Assembly: GCA_020310875.1 (NCBI GenBank)
Contig: CM035416.1
Span: forward strand, 79,803,278 to 79,867,277
Reading direction: 5' to 3'
Source: Ceratopteris richardii
Lineage: Eukaryota > Streptophyta > Polypodiopsida > Polypodiales > Pteridaceae
DNA length: 64,000 bases
Within the stretch, counting starts at the first letter, position 1, and each line of letters opens with the position of its first letter. Below are positions 30,701 to 40,553 of the stretch, piece by piece. A model generated the notes under the pieces. The model saw only the letters and a list, made by a program, of their open reading frames with translations. It was not told the origin of the DNA and made no database searches. The translations under genes and the position numbers were made by a program.

Positions 30701-33700
30701 AGTTATCATTGTACGTGTAAGGTTTCTGTTTTGTTGGTTTTGCATCTGGAGTCATAGGGATTCTATGAGAACATATATCTGGGTCTACTCCTTTCAAATC
30801 TTTGTAACTCCAAGCAAAAACATCTCTATATTCGCGCAATAGAGCAACTAACTCTCCTTCTTCTTCAGTCGTCAAATCATGCCCTATGTATGTACATTTT
30901 TCTTCTTCTCCCTCTATGGCAACTATGACTTTCTTGGTTTTCTCCCGGTTATCATATACTTGTCCATCCTTCTCTTTTCTATTAGGCATTCGTACCATGA
31001 TTCTTCTATCTTCAATTTCATATTTCTTGAAATTCTCGGGTACTTCAAATAAAGATTCTTCCTTTTCCAACATGGTTTCTTTCTTCTTTCTCTTCTTGCC
31101 TTCACTCTTATCAGTCACTTGAGTGGCTAACCTTACCTCGTTCGTAATTTCCTCGTGTCTCTGAGTGTGAGTCTCTACTTCGTAGAAATATTCTTCCTCT
31201 GATGCAAAGGGTGGGTCCATGATAATTGATTCTAAATCAAAATCGCTTGCGTCCTCAAATGCATCCGTGTTAGGTTCGCACTCTTCTAAAATTGCATCGC
31301 CCATGATTGGCTCTATCGTGAAAACTGAAATGTCATAGCCATCCTCGTCACAGTGGGGTGTCCATTGTTCTTCATTGATGGCTACATCCATGGTTGCTAG
31401 TATTTCCGCCCAACCATGGGGTTCAAATTCCTCGTCAGGGAATACTACAGGTGCGTAGGCTGGGTCTTGAAGGGTTCGTGGATGTTGTTCCGCACCTAAG
31501 GTCCTTGCTTCTAAACGTTCCTCCTCTTGTTTGGCTACTTTACACATCCATAAATGGGTATCCTCATGCAACCAAGAAGGATCTGATTCTAATGAGTGCA
31601 CGGATTCCGTCTCTACTGGTGTCTTATGGATGGTATTCCATTGTATTGGGGGTACATCTCTATGTGAATAGTCTTTAAGATTGACCTTAGTAGTCACTCC
31701 TAAATGTTGCAAGTACAAGGAATTAGTTCCCCAATCTTGTACAATTTGCAACTGACGCATGAATGGTCGTCCCAATATCATCTCATACGCGTGATTTTTA
31801 GCAAAGTCACAAATGGCGAAAGTGTGCTCAAATTCGACACCACAAGTGGTGAGAGATATGCCTTCTAGTAAGCCTAATGGTTTTTCTATGTGTCCATCAG
31901 CCATTTGCAGCTTCATCCTGGTGGGTCTGAGTGCTGGCTTACCCCAACGTTTCCATAAGGCGGTAGTAGCGATGGCTACTCCAGCTCCTGAATCTAAGAT
32001 GGCTTTCGTGGTGTAGCCCTGATGGGTTATTGGAAGATATGTGTTGCCTTCCTCTCCTTCGCTTACGTCTCCAATCTTTTCCACGGGTATCTCTGGTACC
32101 TTCTTCTGTGATCCTATCTGAGAGGGTGTGGTAGCTAGCTCAGGGAATTGATTTGCTACGTGCTTCCACAATTCTGGTTTTACCTTTAACAGTTCCTCCA
32201 GAGTGAGATTACATTGTACTTTAGTATTCTTGATCACTTCCGTATTTCTAGGGATCACTGATTCTTCATTCCTCACTATTATCGTGGGTGCTCTCATACT
32301 AATAGACTTAGCTTCCCAAGGTCCTGTGAACTGAGGTAATTCTTGTAAAGAATTAGATTCAAATCCTGTGGGTTCACTTAGTCGTTCCACCTCTACATCA
32401 TCATATATAGAGGGGATGTCTTGGGGAAATTGTTCCTGCAAATCGTCTATTTCTTGAATAGGAGGATGAGTTCCTTGTTCTTTTCTCCATTTCTCTTCTT
32501 GGATTTCTCTCAAAAATTCGTGTGAGTACTTATGTATGGAAGATAGATTATCTTGACTCTCTGTATTGGGTACTTGAGACAGGGATGGTGGATTCCTTTC
32601 CTGTGTCTCTGGGATAATAGGGTTCCTATGCTGGTCCTCTCTCTCTTTGCTTTCAATCAAGTGTTCTAGTCTCTCCATTAGTCCTTGGAAGTGTAGTTCT
32701 GGTTTTGCCATGTTATTCCAATTAAGATATCTAGAGGCTTCGAACAACGCTTGGGCTAGTTCTACCATCTTCATGCAAAGCTTAGTTCTCTCAATTTCTA
32801 GATCCGCTCGAGGGTAGTTTTTACTCATTTCCGTGGCTTGAGGTCCCTCTTTTATTCTAGCCTGATATGCACGAAACATCATGTCTAGATCTTCCGGTAT
32901 GGGTTCCGCTAAGACTGATCCTGAATTCTGAGCTGGGATTTCTTGGTTTGATTCTTGTGAAGCCAATTCTTGTATTTTGGCTCTAGATTCTCTTAGACTT
33001 CCTTCCAACTCACTTATCTTTTTACTCCACTTTCTCTTCATCCTTTCTCTGGAATCTTTCCAAGATTTTGTCTTTTTACTACTCGATTCTGCAACTTCAC
33101 TAATTTCGGCTACTTTTTCATGATTAAGCTGCTGGTTTTGTAGAAGTGCCTGGGCTCTAGTTATAGCTTGGATAGGCACGTATGTGGGGTTAGATCCATC
33201 TGCGTTGTTTACAATACCTATCACGTTGATCGATGTCACATTTGATGTGTTAACTGGGTTCTTAGGACAATCTTTGATTATGTGTTCTTTGCCACAATCG
33301 GCGCAAAAGCCTTGGATGCTATAGTACTGTGATTGCCTTACTATTGGGGGATGTGGACAATCCCTTATGAAATGATCTCCTTGGCACCTAAAGCATGGTC
33401 CTCTAGGGCCCTGTGGTCTCTGTTGTCTCAATTGGGGCCGTGGGTTTGGGTTTGCGTACATCACATTAGTATAGTCTGGCTCCCAACTAGGTTCCATTGG
33501 TGGACTATCATAATGATATGTCTCCACATGCTCTGGTGACTCCGTGTAATAAGCGGGTGGGCTAGTTACATGCGTAGAGTCAAAACTGTTTGAGTTTGGG
33601 TCGCTTTCGGTGATCAAAGGTGAAGAAGGCACTAAGGCCCTACTTAGGTTCTCTTCTGCAGCCGCATATTTGACTGAGATGACATTCGCTGGTGGGGGTG

Positions 33701-35675
33701 GCTGTTGAGCTAAGACGGGTTGAGGTCTCTGTTGAGCCTGGTATGGGTAGTTCTGGGGAGGCCTATAGTAATAAGGCTGAGCATTGTATTGGCCTTGATA
33801 CCTACCTGGCTGCTGATATGCTTGAGGGTAGTTCTGTCTCACAGTTTGTTTGTTGTATGGGCAGTCCTGAGCTGTATGATTTGTGTATCTTCTCTCAATT
33901 GTGCAATATTGGCCACTAGGGTTGGCGTGAGGTTGAGGTGCATTGGGGCACATGTTTGCCAAATGATTTCCACCACAAGTGTAACAACGTACGTTTGTAG
34001 GTAGCTTGGGCACCTGTTTACTAGAAACTCCTAGTTTTTGGGCCACTTTTTCTGCTAGATCCTCTATCGAATTAGACAATTTTGTGGATGCTAGAGAAGA
34101 ACAATCTGAGTCCTTATAGACCTTTGAGAGTTCTAATTCATCTCCTAAGTTGTCCTCAATGTCTATACATATTCTTACACACTCTTCTAGCGTTCTGGGT
34201 TCTTTTAGGTACACATAAGAGCGTAGTTTAGCGCTCAACAAGCCATCCAGGAACAGTGATACTTGTTTGGCTTGTGAGGGTAGCTCTTGCATTGGGCATC
34301 GTTCAACATATTGTCTGAACCTACGTCCTGCCAGTCTTACTGTTTCCTGAGGGGTTTGCTTGAAACTATGAATCAACGAAGACGTGTCATGTCTAACCCC
34401 ACTTTTAGAGAATTCAGTGATGAATGACTCTAAAAAGTGATGGATGTCTCTAAATTGCCTTTGTTGCAGTGGTTGGAACCAAGTTAAAGCTGTATTCTTT
34501 AACGTTAGTCCAAATGCATTGTACTGGGTGAACATGTCTTCAACTTGTTCTGCTCTTAGTACTTGCTTGAACTCTGCAACGTGGTCATAGGGATCTCCTG
34601 TCCCATCAAAGTAATTCTTCATTGATTTTACCAACTGTGTGGGTCTCAATACTCTTGCGTGTTCGCGTGGTCTAGGTAGAGGAAAATCATCTCTACCACC
34701 TGGTATTCCATGTTCTCTTTGTCTATCCGTCCTATTAGTGTTCGTGGTTGTTCCATCTCTCCCTATGGGGTGAATGAAGCTTACTTCCGGTCTCTCGTGA
34801 TTTCCTTCTCTTTGATTTCCATGTGCTGAGGATGTTCCTACCCCCTGTTGATTGGTATTCATGTTCGTTAGTGGAGGGAATATCAATTCACCTCTCCAAG
34901 TGTAGGTGTTTTTAGCGCGTTCAGGCACCACAAAGACTCTTTCTGAAGTTTCATCCAGGTATACAACCTTTCCAGGTGTATCTGGGTCCTTGAATTCATA
35001 GATTGTAATGATGCCTACCTCACGGGGGTTTTCCTTTCTGTACCTCCAAAAGGCTTCATCTGTCTCTTTATTTACGAACAACTCGGTGCTCCTGTTATCT
35101 TGAGGGATCCACTCTGGGATGAGTACTCTTGTTAATACGGATTTCCCTCTCGGTGTTCTAGGTTCTTCTAACGGTTCTTTTCCTTGAAATTTCGCTTCCG
35201 TCTCTAGTTGGATTGTGCCAAACTCATTCGTGTCGTTTGGCTGCGTACTCAAGATATACATGGTTCCTTCTTTGTCTATGTACGCGTCTCTCTCAAACTT
35301 CACCACTGGTCTTTCCAATCCAATGGGTTGATCGGGGTTGTGCAGTTGCACCACTTGCCTTCGCAAACCATCCTCATAGATGCGAGCACCTAATCGGTTG
35401 GTTCGGAGAAACTCTAATTGCGTTCTATAGGGTCCTTCAGGTTTTTCTAGGTATGCTACATTAGACCCTCCTGCTGGTCTGTCTGTGCTAAATGCCATTT
35501 CTGATTCACTTGATTCTGAGCTCAACTCGTAGGGATAACTACTGTTCAATTGCTGAGCCCAAGATCGTGCGGTGGTTCTTACACTGGCCTCTGATGATCT
35601 AAGGCTTCTTCTGTCCGACTTACCTATATGTTTGCCTGATCTAAGGTTCATTAATTTCCTTCCTTGCACGCTCAA
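27729..35675 (-). CDS. gypsy gag-pol polyprotein (gag, protease, RT, RNase H, integrase)
   Basis: 2648 residues in one frame. The retrotransposon gag domain is at about 350-515. CCHC-type knuckles follow: CYTCGGNHLANMCP near 565, a degenerate one soon after, CFRCQGDHFIRDCP near 760 and CADCGKEHIIKDCP near 795. The protease is near 1226 (AILDSGAG, then MILGRPFM). RT has FLDGFSGYNQV and catalytic YVDD near 1798. RNase H is near 1938 (VHVDASNYAIG). Two H2C2 zinc modules lie at about 2116-2194 and 2247-2322. The integrase core has its catalytic acidic residues near 2345 (GIDFVGP), 2409 (SDRG) and 2447 (NGQAES). It makes the virus-like particle and copies and inserts the element. All catalytic motifs look intact. 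Confidence 0.95.
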   Translation of the reverse strand: MSVQGRKLMNLRSGKHIGKSDRRSLRSSEASVRTTARSWAQQLNSSYPYELSSESSESEMAFSTDRPAGGSNVAYLEKPEGPYRTQLEFLRTNRLGARIYEDGLRRQVVQLHNPDQPIGLERPVVKFERDAYIDKEGTMYILSTQPNDTNEFGTIQLETEAKFQGKEPLEEPRTPRGKSVLTRVLIPEWIPQDNRSTELFVNKETDEAFWRYRKENPREVGIITIYEFKDPDTPGKVVYLDETSERVFVVPERAKNTYTWRGELIFPPLTNMNTNQQGVGTSSAHGNQREGNHERPEVSFIHPIGRDGTTTNTNRTDRQREHGIPGGRDDFPLPRPREHARVLRPTQLVKSMKNYFDGTGDPYDHVAEFKQVLRAEQVEDMFTQYNAFGLTLKNTALTWFQPLQQRQFRDIHHFLESFITEFSKSGVRHDTSSLIHSFKQTPQETVRLAGRRFRQYVERCPMQELPSQAKQVSLFLDGLLSAKLRSYVYLKEPRTLEECVRICIDIEDNLGDELELSKVYKDSDCSSLASTKLSNSIEDLAEKVAQKLGVSSKQVPKLPTNVRCYTCGGNHLANMCPNAPQPHANPSGQYCTIERRYTNHTAQDCPYNKQTVRQNYPQAYQQPGRYQGQYNAQPYYYRPPQNYPYQAQQRPQPVLAQQPPPPANVISVKYAAAEENLSRALVPSSPLITESDPNSNSFDSTHVTSPPAYYTESPEHVETYHYDSPPMEPSWEPDYTNVMYANPNPRPQLRQQRPQGPRGPCFRCQGDHFIRDCPHPPIVRQSQYYSIQGFCADCGKEHIIKDCPKNPVNTSNVTSINVIGIVNNADGSNPTYVPIQAITRAQALLQNQQLNHEKVAEISEVAESSSKKTKSWKDSRERMKRKWSKKISELEGSLRESRAKIQELASQESNQEIPAQNSGSVLAEPIPEDLDMMFRAYQARIKEGPQATEMSKNYPRADLEIERTKLCMKMVELAQALFEASRYLNWNNMAKPELHFQGLMERLEHLIESKEREDQHRNPIIPETQERNPPSLSQVPNTESQDNLSSIHKYSHEFLREIQEEKWRKEQGTHPPIQEIDDLQEQFPQDIPSIYDDVEVERLSEPTGFESNSLQELPQFTGPWEAKSISMRAPTIIVRNEESVIPRNTEVIKNTKVQCNLTLEELLKVKPELWKHVANQFPELATTPSQIGSQKKVPEIPVEKIGDVSEGEEGNTYLPITHQGYTTKAILDSGAGVAIATTALWKRWGKPALRPTRMKLQMADGHIEKPLGLLEGISLTTCGVEFEHTFAICDFAKNHAYEMILGRPFMRQLQIVQDWGTNSLYLQHLGVTTKVNLKDYSHRDVPPIQWNTIHKTPVETESVHSLESDPSWLHEDTHLWMCKVAKQEEERLEARTLGAEQHPRTLQDPAYAPVVFPDEEFEPHGWAEILATMDVAINEEQWTPHCDEDGYDISVFTIEPIMGDAILEECEPNTDAFEDASDFDLESIIMDPPFASEEEYFYEVETHTQRHEEITNEVRLATQVTDKSEGKKRKKKETMLEKEESLFEVPENFKKYEIEDRRIMVRMPNRKEKDGQVYDNREKTKKVIVAIEGEEEKCTYIGHDLTTEEEGELVALLREYRDVFAWSYKDLKGVDPDICSHRIPMTPDAKPTKQKPYTYNDNYAAKIKEEIDRLIEAGFIYEIEHTEWVSPIVVVPKKNGKLRVCINLKKVNAATIRDSYPLPITEHLLERVAGKEVYSFLDGFSGYNQVAIAPEDQHKTAFATEWGIFAFRVMPFGLTNAPATFQRLMCHVFKEFLRKSLEVYVDDLCAHSNVRQTHIPELRQIFDKCREYQVCLNPEKCVFMVRQGKILGHIVSKNGISTDEEKVKVIAELPRPTNVKEVQAFMGHCGYYRRFIHMYAIIAKPLYSLLTNFEWTDECEHSFNELKRRLCSAPILTTPDWSKPFHVHVDASNYAIGCVLAQPTNEGNIDLPIAYASRQLNAAERNYTTTEREGLGMIYAVKKFRHYLLANKFKFFTDHQALLYLVNKPCNTGRLIRWFLLLMEYDFEVVVRKGKTHLRADHLSRLTSGEAPQGVADDLPDAYLFNLEIAPEWAKSLVPILTYGPKNPRIKIREGEITKSQRYQIIAGSIYKQDNQKILACCVDESEHANWLQLAHIGALKQHHSKHRTLQTLQRLGVFWPTMEADVYKLCKECHVCCEKPPVEHATLYHVSLTPDWSEPLVTYLRTSTFPQGMTLARQRSLEQEAQDYSLIGDNLYKRGRDGYLRQCVHESDYLSILETAHQGVAGGHFGPDRIIKAILFAGLWWPTLHMDAHTYVKRCDVCQRTQFPTRRDEMPLKPMMGGRAFSKWGIDFVGPINPPAKGTHAEYIIVATDYLTKWVEAKATKKNDAHTTAKFLFENVFTRYGLPIELVSDRGTHFLNQVIEYLLQDFMVIHKKSAPYHPQANGQAESTNKILCTVLTKLVNNKRSDWDKQLHHAVWAYRVAYKTVLNATPFQMVFGQNAVLPLDFLIPTLKVAQEHEWTGHELSARIMDLERLGETRLKAAAGIYAAKKRQKAYFDAHVKDKGLKEGDLVLVYTLKQHARKLEKRGYGPMIINRLSTSGAVQLATLEGDIMPNYISGCRVRLYQEPLTEDMLRRLTLAKKRKEEENRI

Positions 35676-37541
35676 TCACACACTTAGATCGTCAATGGTC
35701 CTTTGTGATTGATTCTTGGTTCTTTTTAATTTTTCTTTGGATTCTTGTCTTAATTTATGCGTCAGGAATTCGACTTTCGTGATGATTTTAAGTTTTCGTT
35801 CCGTCAGACTTAGGTTCTTTTCTTTAGGTTTTCGCGTCACACACACCTTTACTTTAAGTCTTAGACTTGAACTAATTAAGTATCTTGAACTTGAGGCGTT
35901 CCTATCGTCGTTAATCCACAACTACCGTTTAACCTAAGCTAAAAATTGACTGAGGGGGTTGAGTAATCTTCCAACCTCGAGTCGGCTTTTCTGGTTGCTC
36001 TGATGTCCTGTTGCCCAAGAAGCCGTGCTTCCTAGCTCTGCTGTCTTCACTGCCTTGCTCGCTTGCCTTTGATTGCCCTTCCTAGACCTGGAAAATTCCA
36101 ATGTTAGACCAATTCACAAGATGATTAAACACTTGAGTATATACACCTTTTTAGCTCAAATTTTCAATATGTGCCCCCTGACTTCCTGGTCCCAAACTAG
36201 GTGAACCTCAAATTAGCTTATCCAAAAATAGACGTATTCTTTATGAAAAAAACAGTTGAGGTCACGTAGTACTCGTCACGAGCTTTCTAACGAGCTATTA
36301 AGCTCAAAAAACGGACTTCGGATGAAAAAGTTATGAGCGTTCAGGCCCTGGGGGGTAAAAATTGACAATCCAATTTTCCTTCAAATATGAGCTAAGGGGT
36401 CTCCTATGAGTCTAATGGTCCAAAAATTTTCCAAAAATACCCTCAAAATTGGTCAAAAATTGAAGTCCAAAATTTGCGATGGGGGTGGGCAATCGCGATG
36501 GTCTGGGACCGTCGCGATGGTCCGAGCGAACCGTCGCGATGGCGTGAAATTTGGACAATCGCGATGGCCCGAAAAGGCGAACCGTCGCGATGGCCCGAAA
36601 TGAACGATCGCGATGGCGTGAGGTCGAACCGTCGCGATGGTCCAAAATTTGAACCGTCGCGATGGCGTGATCGGGCGGACAATCGCGATGGCGCGGTCAA
36701 CGGTCAACGGTGGACAATCGCGATGGTCCGAAGTGAACCGTCGCGATGGTCCGCGATGCGATGGCTTGAGCCAATCGCGATGGTCCGATTTTGGGCTGTC
36801 GCGATGGTCCGAAAAAACGAACCGTCGCGATGGTTCAACGTGACACGTGGCACTGTCGTGGCGATGGCATAGGCCAATCGCGATGGTCCGAGCTCAGCTG
36901 AACCGTCGCGATGGTCCAAGTGGACCGTCGCGATGGCTCAAGTGAACCGTCGCGATGGTCCGAAAAAGCGAACCGTCGCGATGGTCCGGCCGAGCCGTCG
37001 CGATGGCGTGAGCCTATCGCGATGGTGCGACACAATCGCGATGGTCCGAGCCAATCGCGATGGTCCACCAAATGACGAATTTTTGGGATGCGAGTATGGA
37101 TTCCTAGTGGCGCAGGTGTGCTCTTCACGCTGGTGTGGTCGCCTTCTCCAAATTCCGAACTTGGCGGACCATCGCGATGGTCCAACACAGTCGGAAATTT
37201 CTGACAGAAACTGAAATTTTTACCTTTTGGAAGCTTTCCTGATGCTCTGAAGCTCTGTACCTGCAAGAAAACTCAAGAAAACACAAGTGCATACAAGCGC
37301 AAAAACTCTCTCTCGCTCTCTCGCATGCACAAATGAGGGGAAATGAGGTGAATGGGTGGATATGGTGAATTTTCTGATTTTTTTTGGAAATGGAGATGAT
37401 GATGCGATGATGAAGATGGAGTGTGGGGGAGGTGAAAAACACTAAAAACTAAGTAAAAACAACAACAAAAACTGAAATTTTTACCTTCCAACGCCTCTTC
37501 TTGCTATACTCTTACCATCACACATTCGTCCTAGACTCGTT
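35676..37541 (-). other. Untranslated leader of the gypsy element
   Basis: About 1.9 kb lie between the primer site and the gag ATG, long for a leader. It contains the tcgcgatgg array (36491-37182), pyrimidine-rich stretches and only short frames. Packaging or dimerisation signals would be expected here, but none can be identified by eye. Confidence 0.7.
36491..37182 (-). repeat. Dispersed array of the 9-mer tcgcgatgg in the gypsy leader
   Basis: About 24 exact copies of tcgcgatgg occur in 690 bp, mostly inside a 14-20 bp consensus (accgtcgcgatggtccga or ccaatcgcgatggtccga), with irregular spacing of roughly 15-60 bp. Two further variants have one or two changes. The core contains the palindrome TCGCGA. 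It is rich in CpG in an AT-rich neighbourhood. Frames across it give repeated DHRDGS peptides, but none is plausibly a gene. Confidence 0.95.
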
Positions 37542-37558
37542 CCCCGGCAACGGCGCCA
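37542..37558 (-). other. Primer-binding site, tRNA-Asp type
   Basis: In sense TGGCGCCGTTGCCGGGG, complementary to the 3' end of plant tRNA-Asp(GTC) including CCA. It begins seven bases from the 5' LTR. This primer type is used by plant Athila/Tat-like gypsy elements. Confidence 0.9.
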
Positions 37559-37565
37559 AATTTGG

Positions 37566-38215
37566 TGTTGCTCTAGCACAATGGTGAGAACCACGTTAAG
37601 AAGCTTCACCTCCTTAATGTCAATCCGAGGGAGAGGTAGGAGTGATATGAAGATCGTGAATGTGAAATGATGTGAGAGTGAAGGTGAGAAGCACAAAGAT
37701 GCACACACACATACACACACACAATGAAGAGACAAGCAAGACACAATGGAAGGTGGGAAATTAGTTCTATTACTCAAGAATACTCTTACAAGCTCAAATT
37801 AGCTCTACGCTCACACTAACCAAAATGAACCAACCTCAAAAATGAGCTCTCTAGCTCTTTTTATAGTTTCTAGACTAGTTTTGACCGGTTTCACATCTAG
37901 TGGCCGGCCTAGTTAAAAAATAGGTCCTAGAGGCTATTTGGAAGGGTAAACGATGTCTAAAAATAACGAAAATTGGTACGAGTATTCTACCTAAGCTCCT
38001 CAAGCTCGAGGACTCCTCGGCTTGCACAAAATGGAGCTATGGATTACAAAAATGGGGTTTTGTCTATATTACATATGTTACAAGAGTGATGAAAATCACT
38101 GTTGGATATTTGAAGAGGTAATAAAAACATAATTGTTTGAAAAAATGATCCGTCTGGCTCCCTGCTCTGTCTTCACATGCTTCCGTGGCGTCTGTGCCTC
38201 TGACTGCTTCCAACA
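37566..38215 (-). repeat. 5' LTR (right) of the 17-kb gypsy element
   Basis: 650 bp with the same TGTTG...CAACA ends on the plus strand as the left LTR and no difference seen between them. In sense it is the promoter-bearing LTR. Confidence 0.97.
37857..37866 (-). promoter_or_regulatory. TATA box in the 5' LTR
   Basis: In sense CTATAAAAAG, in the middle of the LTR, a good match to a plant TATA box. Transcription of the element would start a few tens of bases farther left. Confidence 0.6.
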
Positions 38216-38220
38216 CTCGC
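38216..38220. repeat. Target-site duplication, right copy (CTCGC)
   Basis: CTCGC directly after the right LTR, identical to 20869-20873. Confidence 0.95.
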
Positions 38221-40544
38221 CCTGCCAGGTTGATCTCGATACCTTTCCAGTATGCCCAACTTGTTATTGAGCTTAGAAAGAGACCAGTTCCATCACTGAC
38301 CCATCGTAATGGCGAATCCTATCATAATACTAACAGGCAAAAGATTTGTCCCTTGGGGATCAATTGATAGCCATGGAGGAACAAAATTTGAGGTGGATGC
38401 CCAATAAAAACCTTGAAAGCAGCTTTAGAATGGTTTATTTTGGATCCAGAGGCCTCACAAAATGTATTTAGGCAACACCGAAAGGTATCAATGCTGGTTG
38501 GATCATTATGCACAAAGGGCATTCATGTCATTGGAAAAGAGTATCATAATCATATAGTCTTGATTGAGGGGAAGAAAGAGGGCTCGAATAAGATCTAAGC
38601 GTGCATGATGTCTAACAAGGAAATTGAGACCTTCGACAATGATTGCAAAGAGAAGAGGGGCCAAGGGACATACTTGCTTGATAGAACATTTTAATCGAAT
38701 AGTTTGAGCAAGCTGGCTATTTATGTTTATCTAAGCTAATGTGTTTCTCAACAACATTGAGATTATCTGAATGAATTTCTAGCTGTAGCCCAGGTCTTTC
38801 AAAGATTGGAGAATGAAGTCCCACTCGAGTATGTCATAAGCTTTGTCGACGTCAATCTTAAGGAAAAGGACATCCTAAGCATATTCTTCAGCAAAAACCA
38901 GCCCTTCCCAAACATGAATGATAGCCTCGAGGATGGACCTCCCCTTGATGAACCCTTTTTTATCCTCAGTGATCCAATTTTTAAAGTGATAAGCAATTCG
39001 ATTAGCATTATCCTTAGCAAGGATCTCGTAACCACTTTGTAACATCATAATTGGAGGCCAATTTTCAATCTTATTTTTTATGCCTTTTTTGTGAATAAGC
39101 TTGGTAATGCCTTCATTGAGACATTCAGGTAGTGCACCAAAAGATACAGCCTCTTTCTGCACTAGACATAATTGAGTATTTACCATGTGATTGAAGGTCT
39201 TGAAAAACTCATTGTTGATGCCATCCACCCTAGGCTTTTGCCATTAGGGAGAGAATCAACAACTTCAAGAATTTCATCATTCCAAATGGAGGATTTAAGA
39301 AGAGGCTTCATATTTTGTGGAATTCTTTTGGTTTTAACTCTAGAGATAGTCTCCATGCAATCACGCCTATTGAGAGAAAGAGACCTGGAAACCCCCAAAA
39401 ACTGAGTAAAGTGATTAATAATCAACATACTATTTTCTTCATCCATCTTGCACTCAAACCCATCACTATCCATCATGAAAGGGTTCACTTCATTGGATTT
39501 CTTCTTCTTAAGAAGGTTGCACATCTCTTTAGTAGGTTTGTCTGCCTTTCCCATCCACCAATCTTTAAAGTATACCTATAGATTCTTTCTTTGAATTTAT
39601 TCTTCATGTCTTAGCATGCTTCTGATTTTTCGGAGCTCTACCTAGTATTGAGAGTGGCCTTTGTTTACTTCTTCCTCAAAATGCCTTAGACTACGATAAA
39701 GATTTTTCCCTTCTACCTCGATGAATGTTTTGAAGATTCTTTTGAGTTATGACCAGGAGGCATTAAGTCTTCATGACCGCCACCCTCCAACACCTAGCTA
39801 GCAAGGAGGGGGTTGCAAAGGCCCAGTTCCAGGTAGCAACAATCTCCTACTAGACTGAGAGGAATGAGAAGGTTGTTGGATTGTTAGGAAACCAACAAGC
39901 TTTCTTGAGATTGATGATTGGCTTGAAGGTAAGCACAATCGGGTAGTGATCAGAGATAACAAGGTCCACACATTGGAAGATGGAAGGGGGGTCCACTTAT
40001 TGATAATATTTTGCATAATATAGATCTTGTCAAGTCTGTATTTTTGCAAGTCCACTCCATACTAGTTTTTTGATCAAGAGAATATTGCCTTGTCTTTGAT
40101 CTCCACTAGATCCAGGTGGAGCTTGAATTGGTCCCATACCTCCTTCTCATGACCATCAATCACCTGCCCTCTTTTCCCCCATTTGTCAGAAAGAACCTCC
40201 ACCATATTAAAGTCCCCACAAAGAATAACGTCAAGGGAAAAAGGGTCCAATAATAACAAAGTGGAAATTCTTTTTGAATCGATATTGGATACACAGAGAC
40301 AATGATGAACTACATATGACCCCAAAAGAAAGCACCAATCCACTGATGGTTCTGATCCTCCAAGGTATCCACAAGTCTACCATACCAAGTTCTATAAATG
40401 TCGATAGCCAAGCCACCGTTTCCTTTGGGGTGTGGTGGAGAGCCAAACATGTGGTTTTAGGACTTTAACACAAATCCACTGGCCAATAATGGCCGCTCTT
40501 GAGGGGCGAGACAACCCTCTAACATTGAAAGAAACAATTATCAT
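38221..40544 (-). pseudogene. LINE copy 2, ORF2 5' part (endonuclease and RT core)
   Basis: The ATG at 40544 begins MIIVSFNVRGLSRPSRAA, the LINE endonuclease start. ILCGDFNMVEV near 40210 is the GDFN block. RT blocks follow: INNEFFKTFNH near 39215, LIHKKGIKNKIENWPPIM near 39070 and ITEDKKGFIKGRSI near 38960. The catalytic YADD region near 38540 is degraded (LFSND). The part after RT resumes at 20868-19750, beyond the inserted gypsy element. Frameshifts and stops make it inactive. Confidence 0.8.
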
Positions 40545-40553
40545 TATTGAAGC

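Larger units (their letters stand above)
20874..38215 (-). mobile_element. Complete 17.3-kb Ty3/gypsy retrotransposon with extra ORFs
   Basis: Two 650-bp LTRs flank a 16-kb interior, and the whole is bounded by a perfect CTCGC duplication. In sense (leftwards) it contains a tRNA-Asp primer site, a repeat-bearing leader and gag-pol. A second retropepsin-like ORF, a 1495-codon unknown ORF and a polypurine tract follow. RT and integrase type, the tRNA-Asp primer and the large size point to the plant non-chromovirus (Tat/Athila-like) lineage. The LTRs show no difference that I can see over 650 bp, so insertion is very recent. Apart from one TGA between pol and the second ORF, the coding capacity looks intact. 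Confidence 0.95.

Noticed and set aside
36491-37182. CRISPR-like array
   Set aside because: Spacing is irregular, units run into one another, and the site is a plant retrotransposon leader.
36406-37266. Several overlapping frames with repeated DHRDGS-like peptides on both strands
   Set aside because: They follow from the tcgcgatgg array, occur in all phases and lie in the untranslated leader of the gypsy element.
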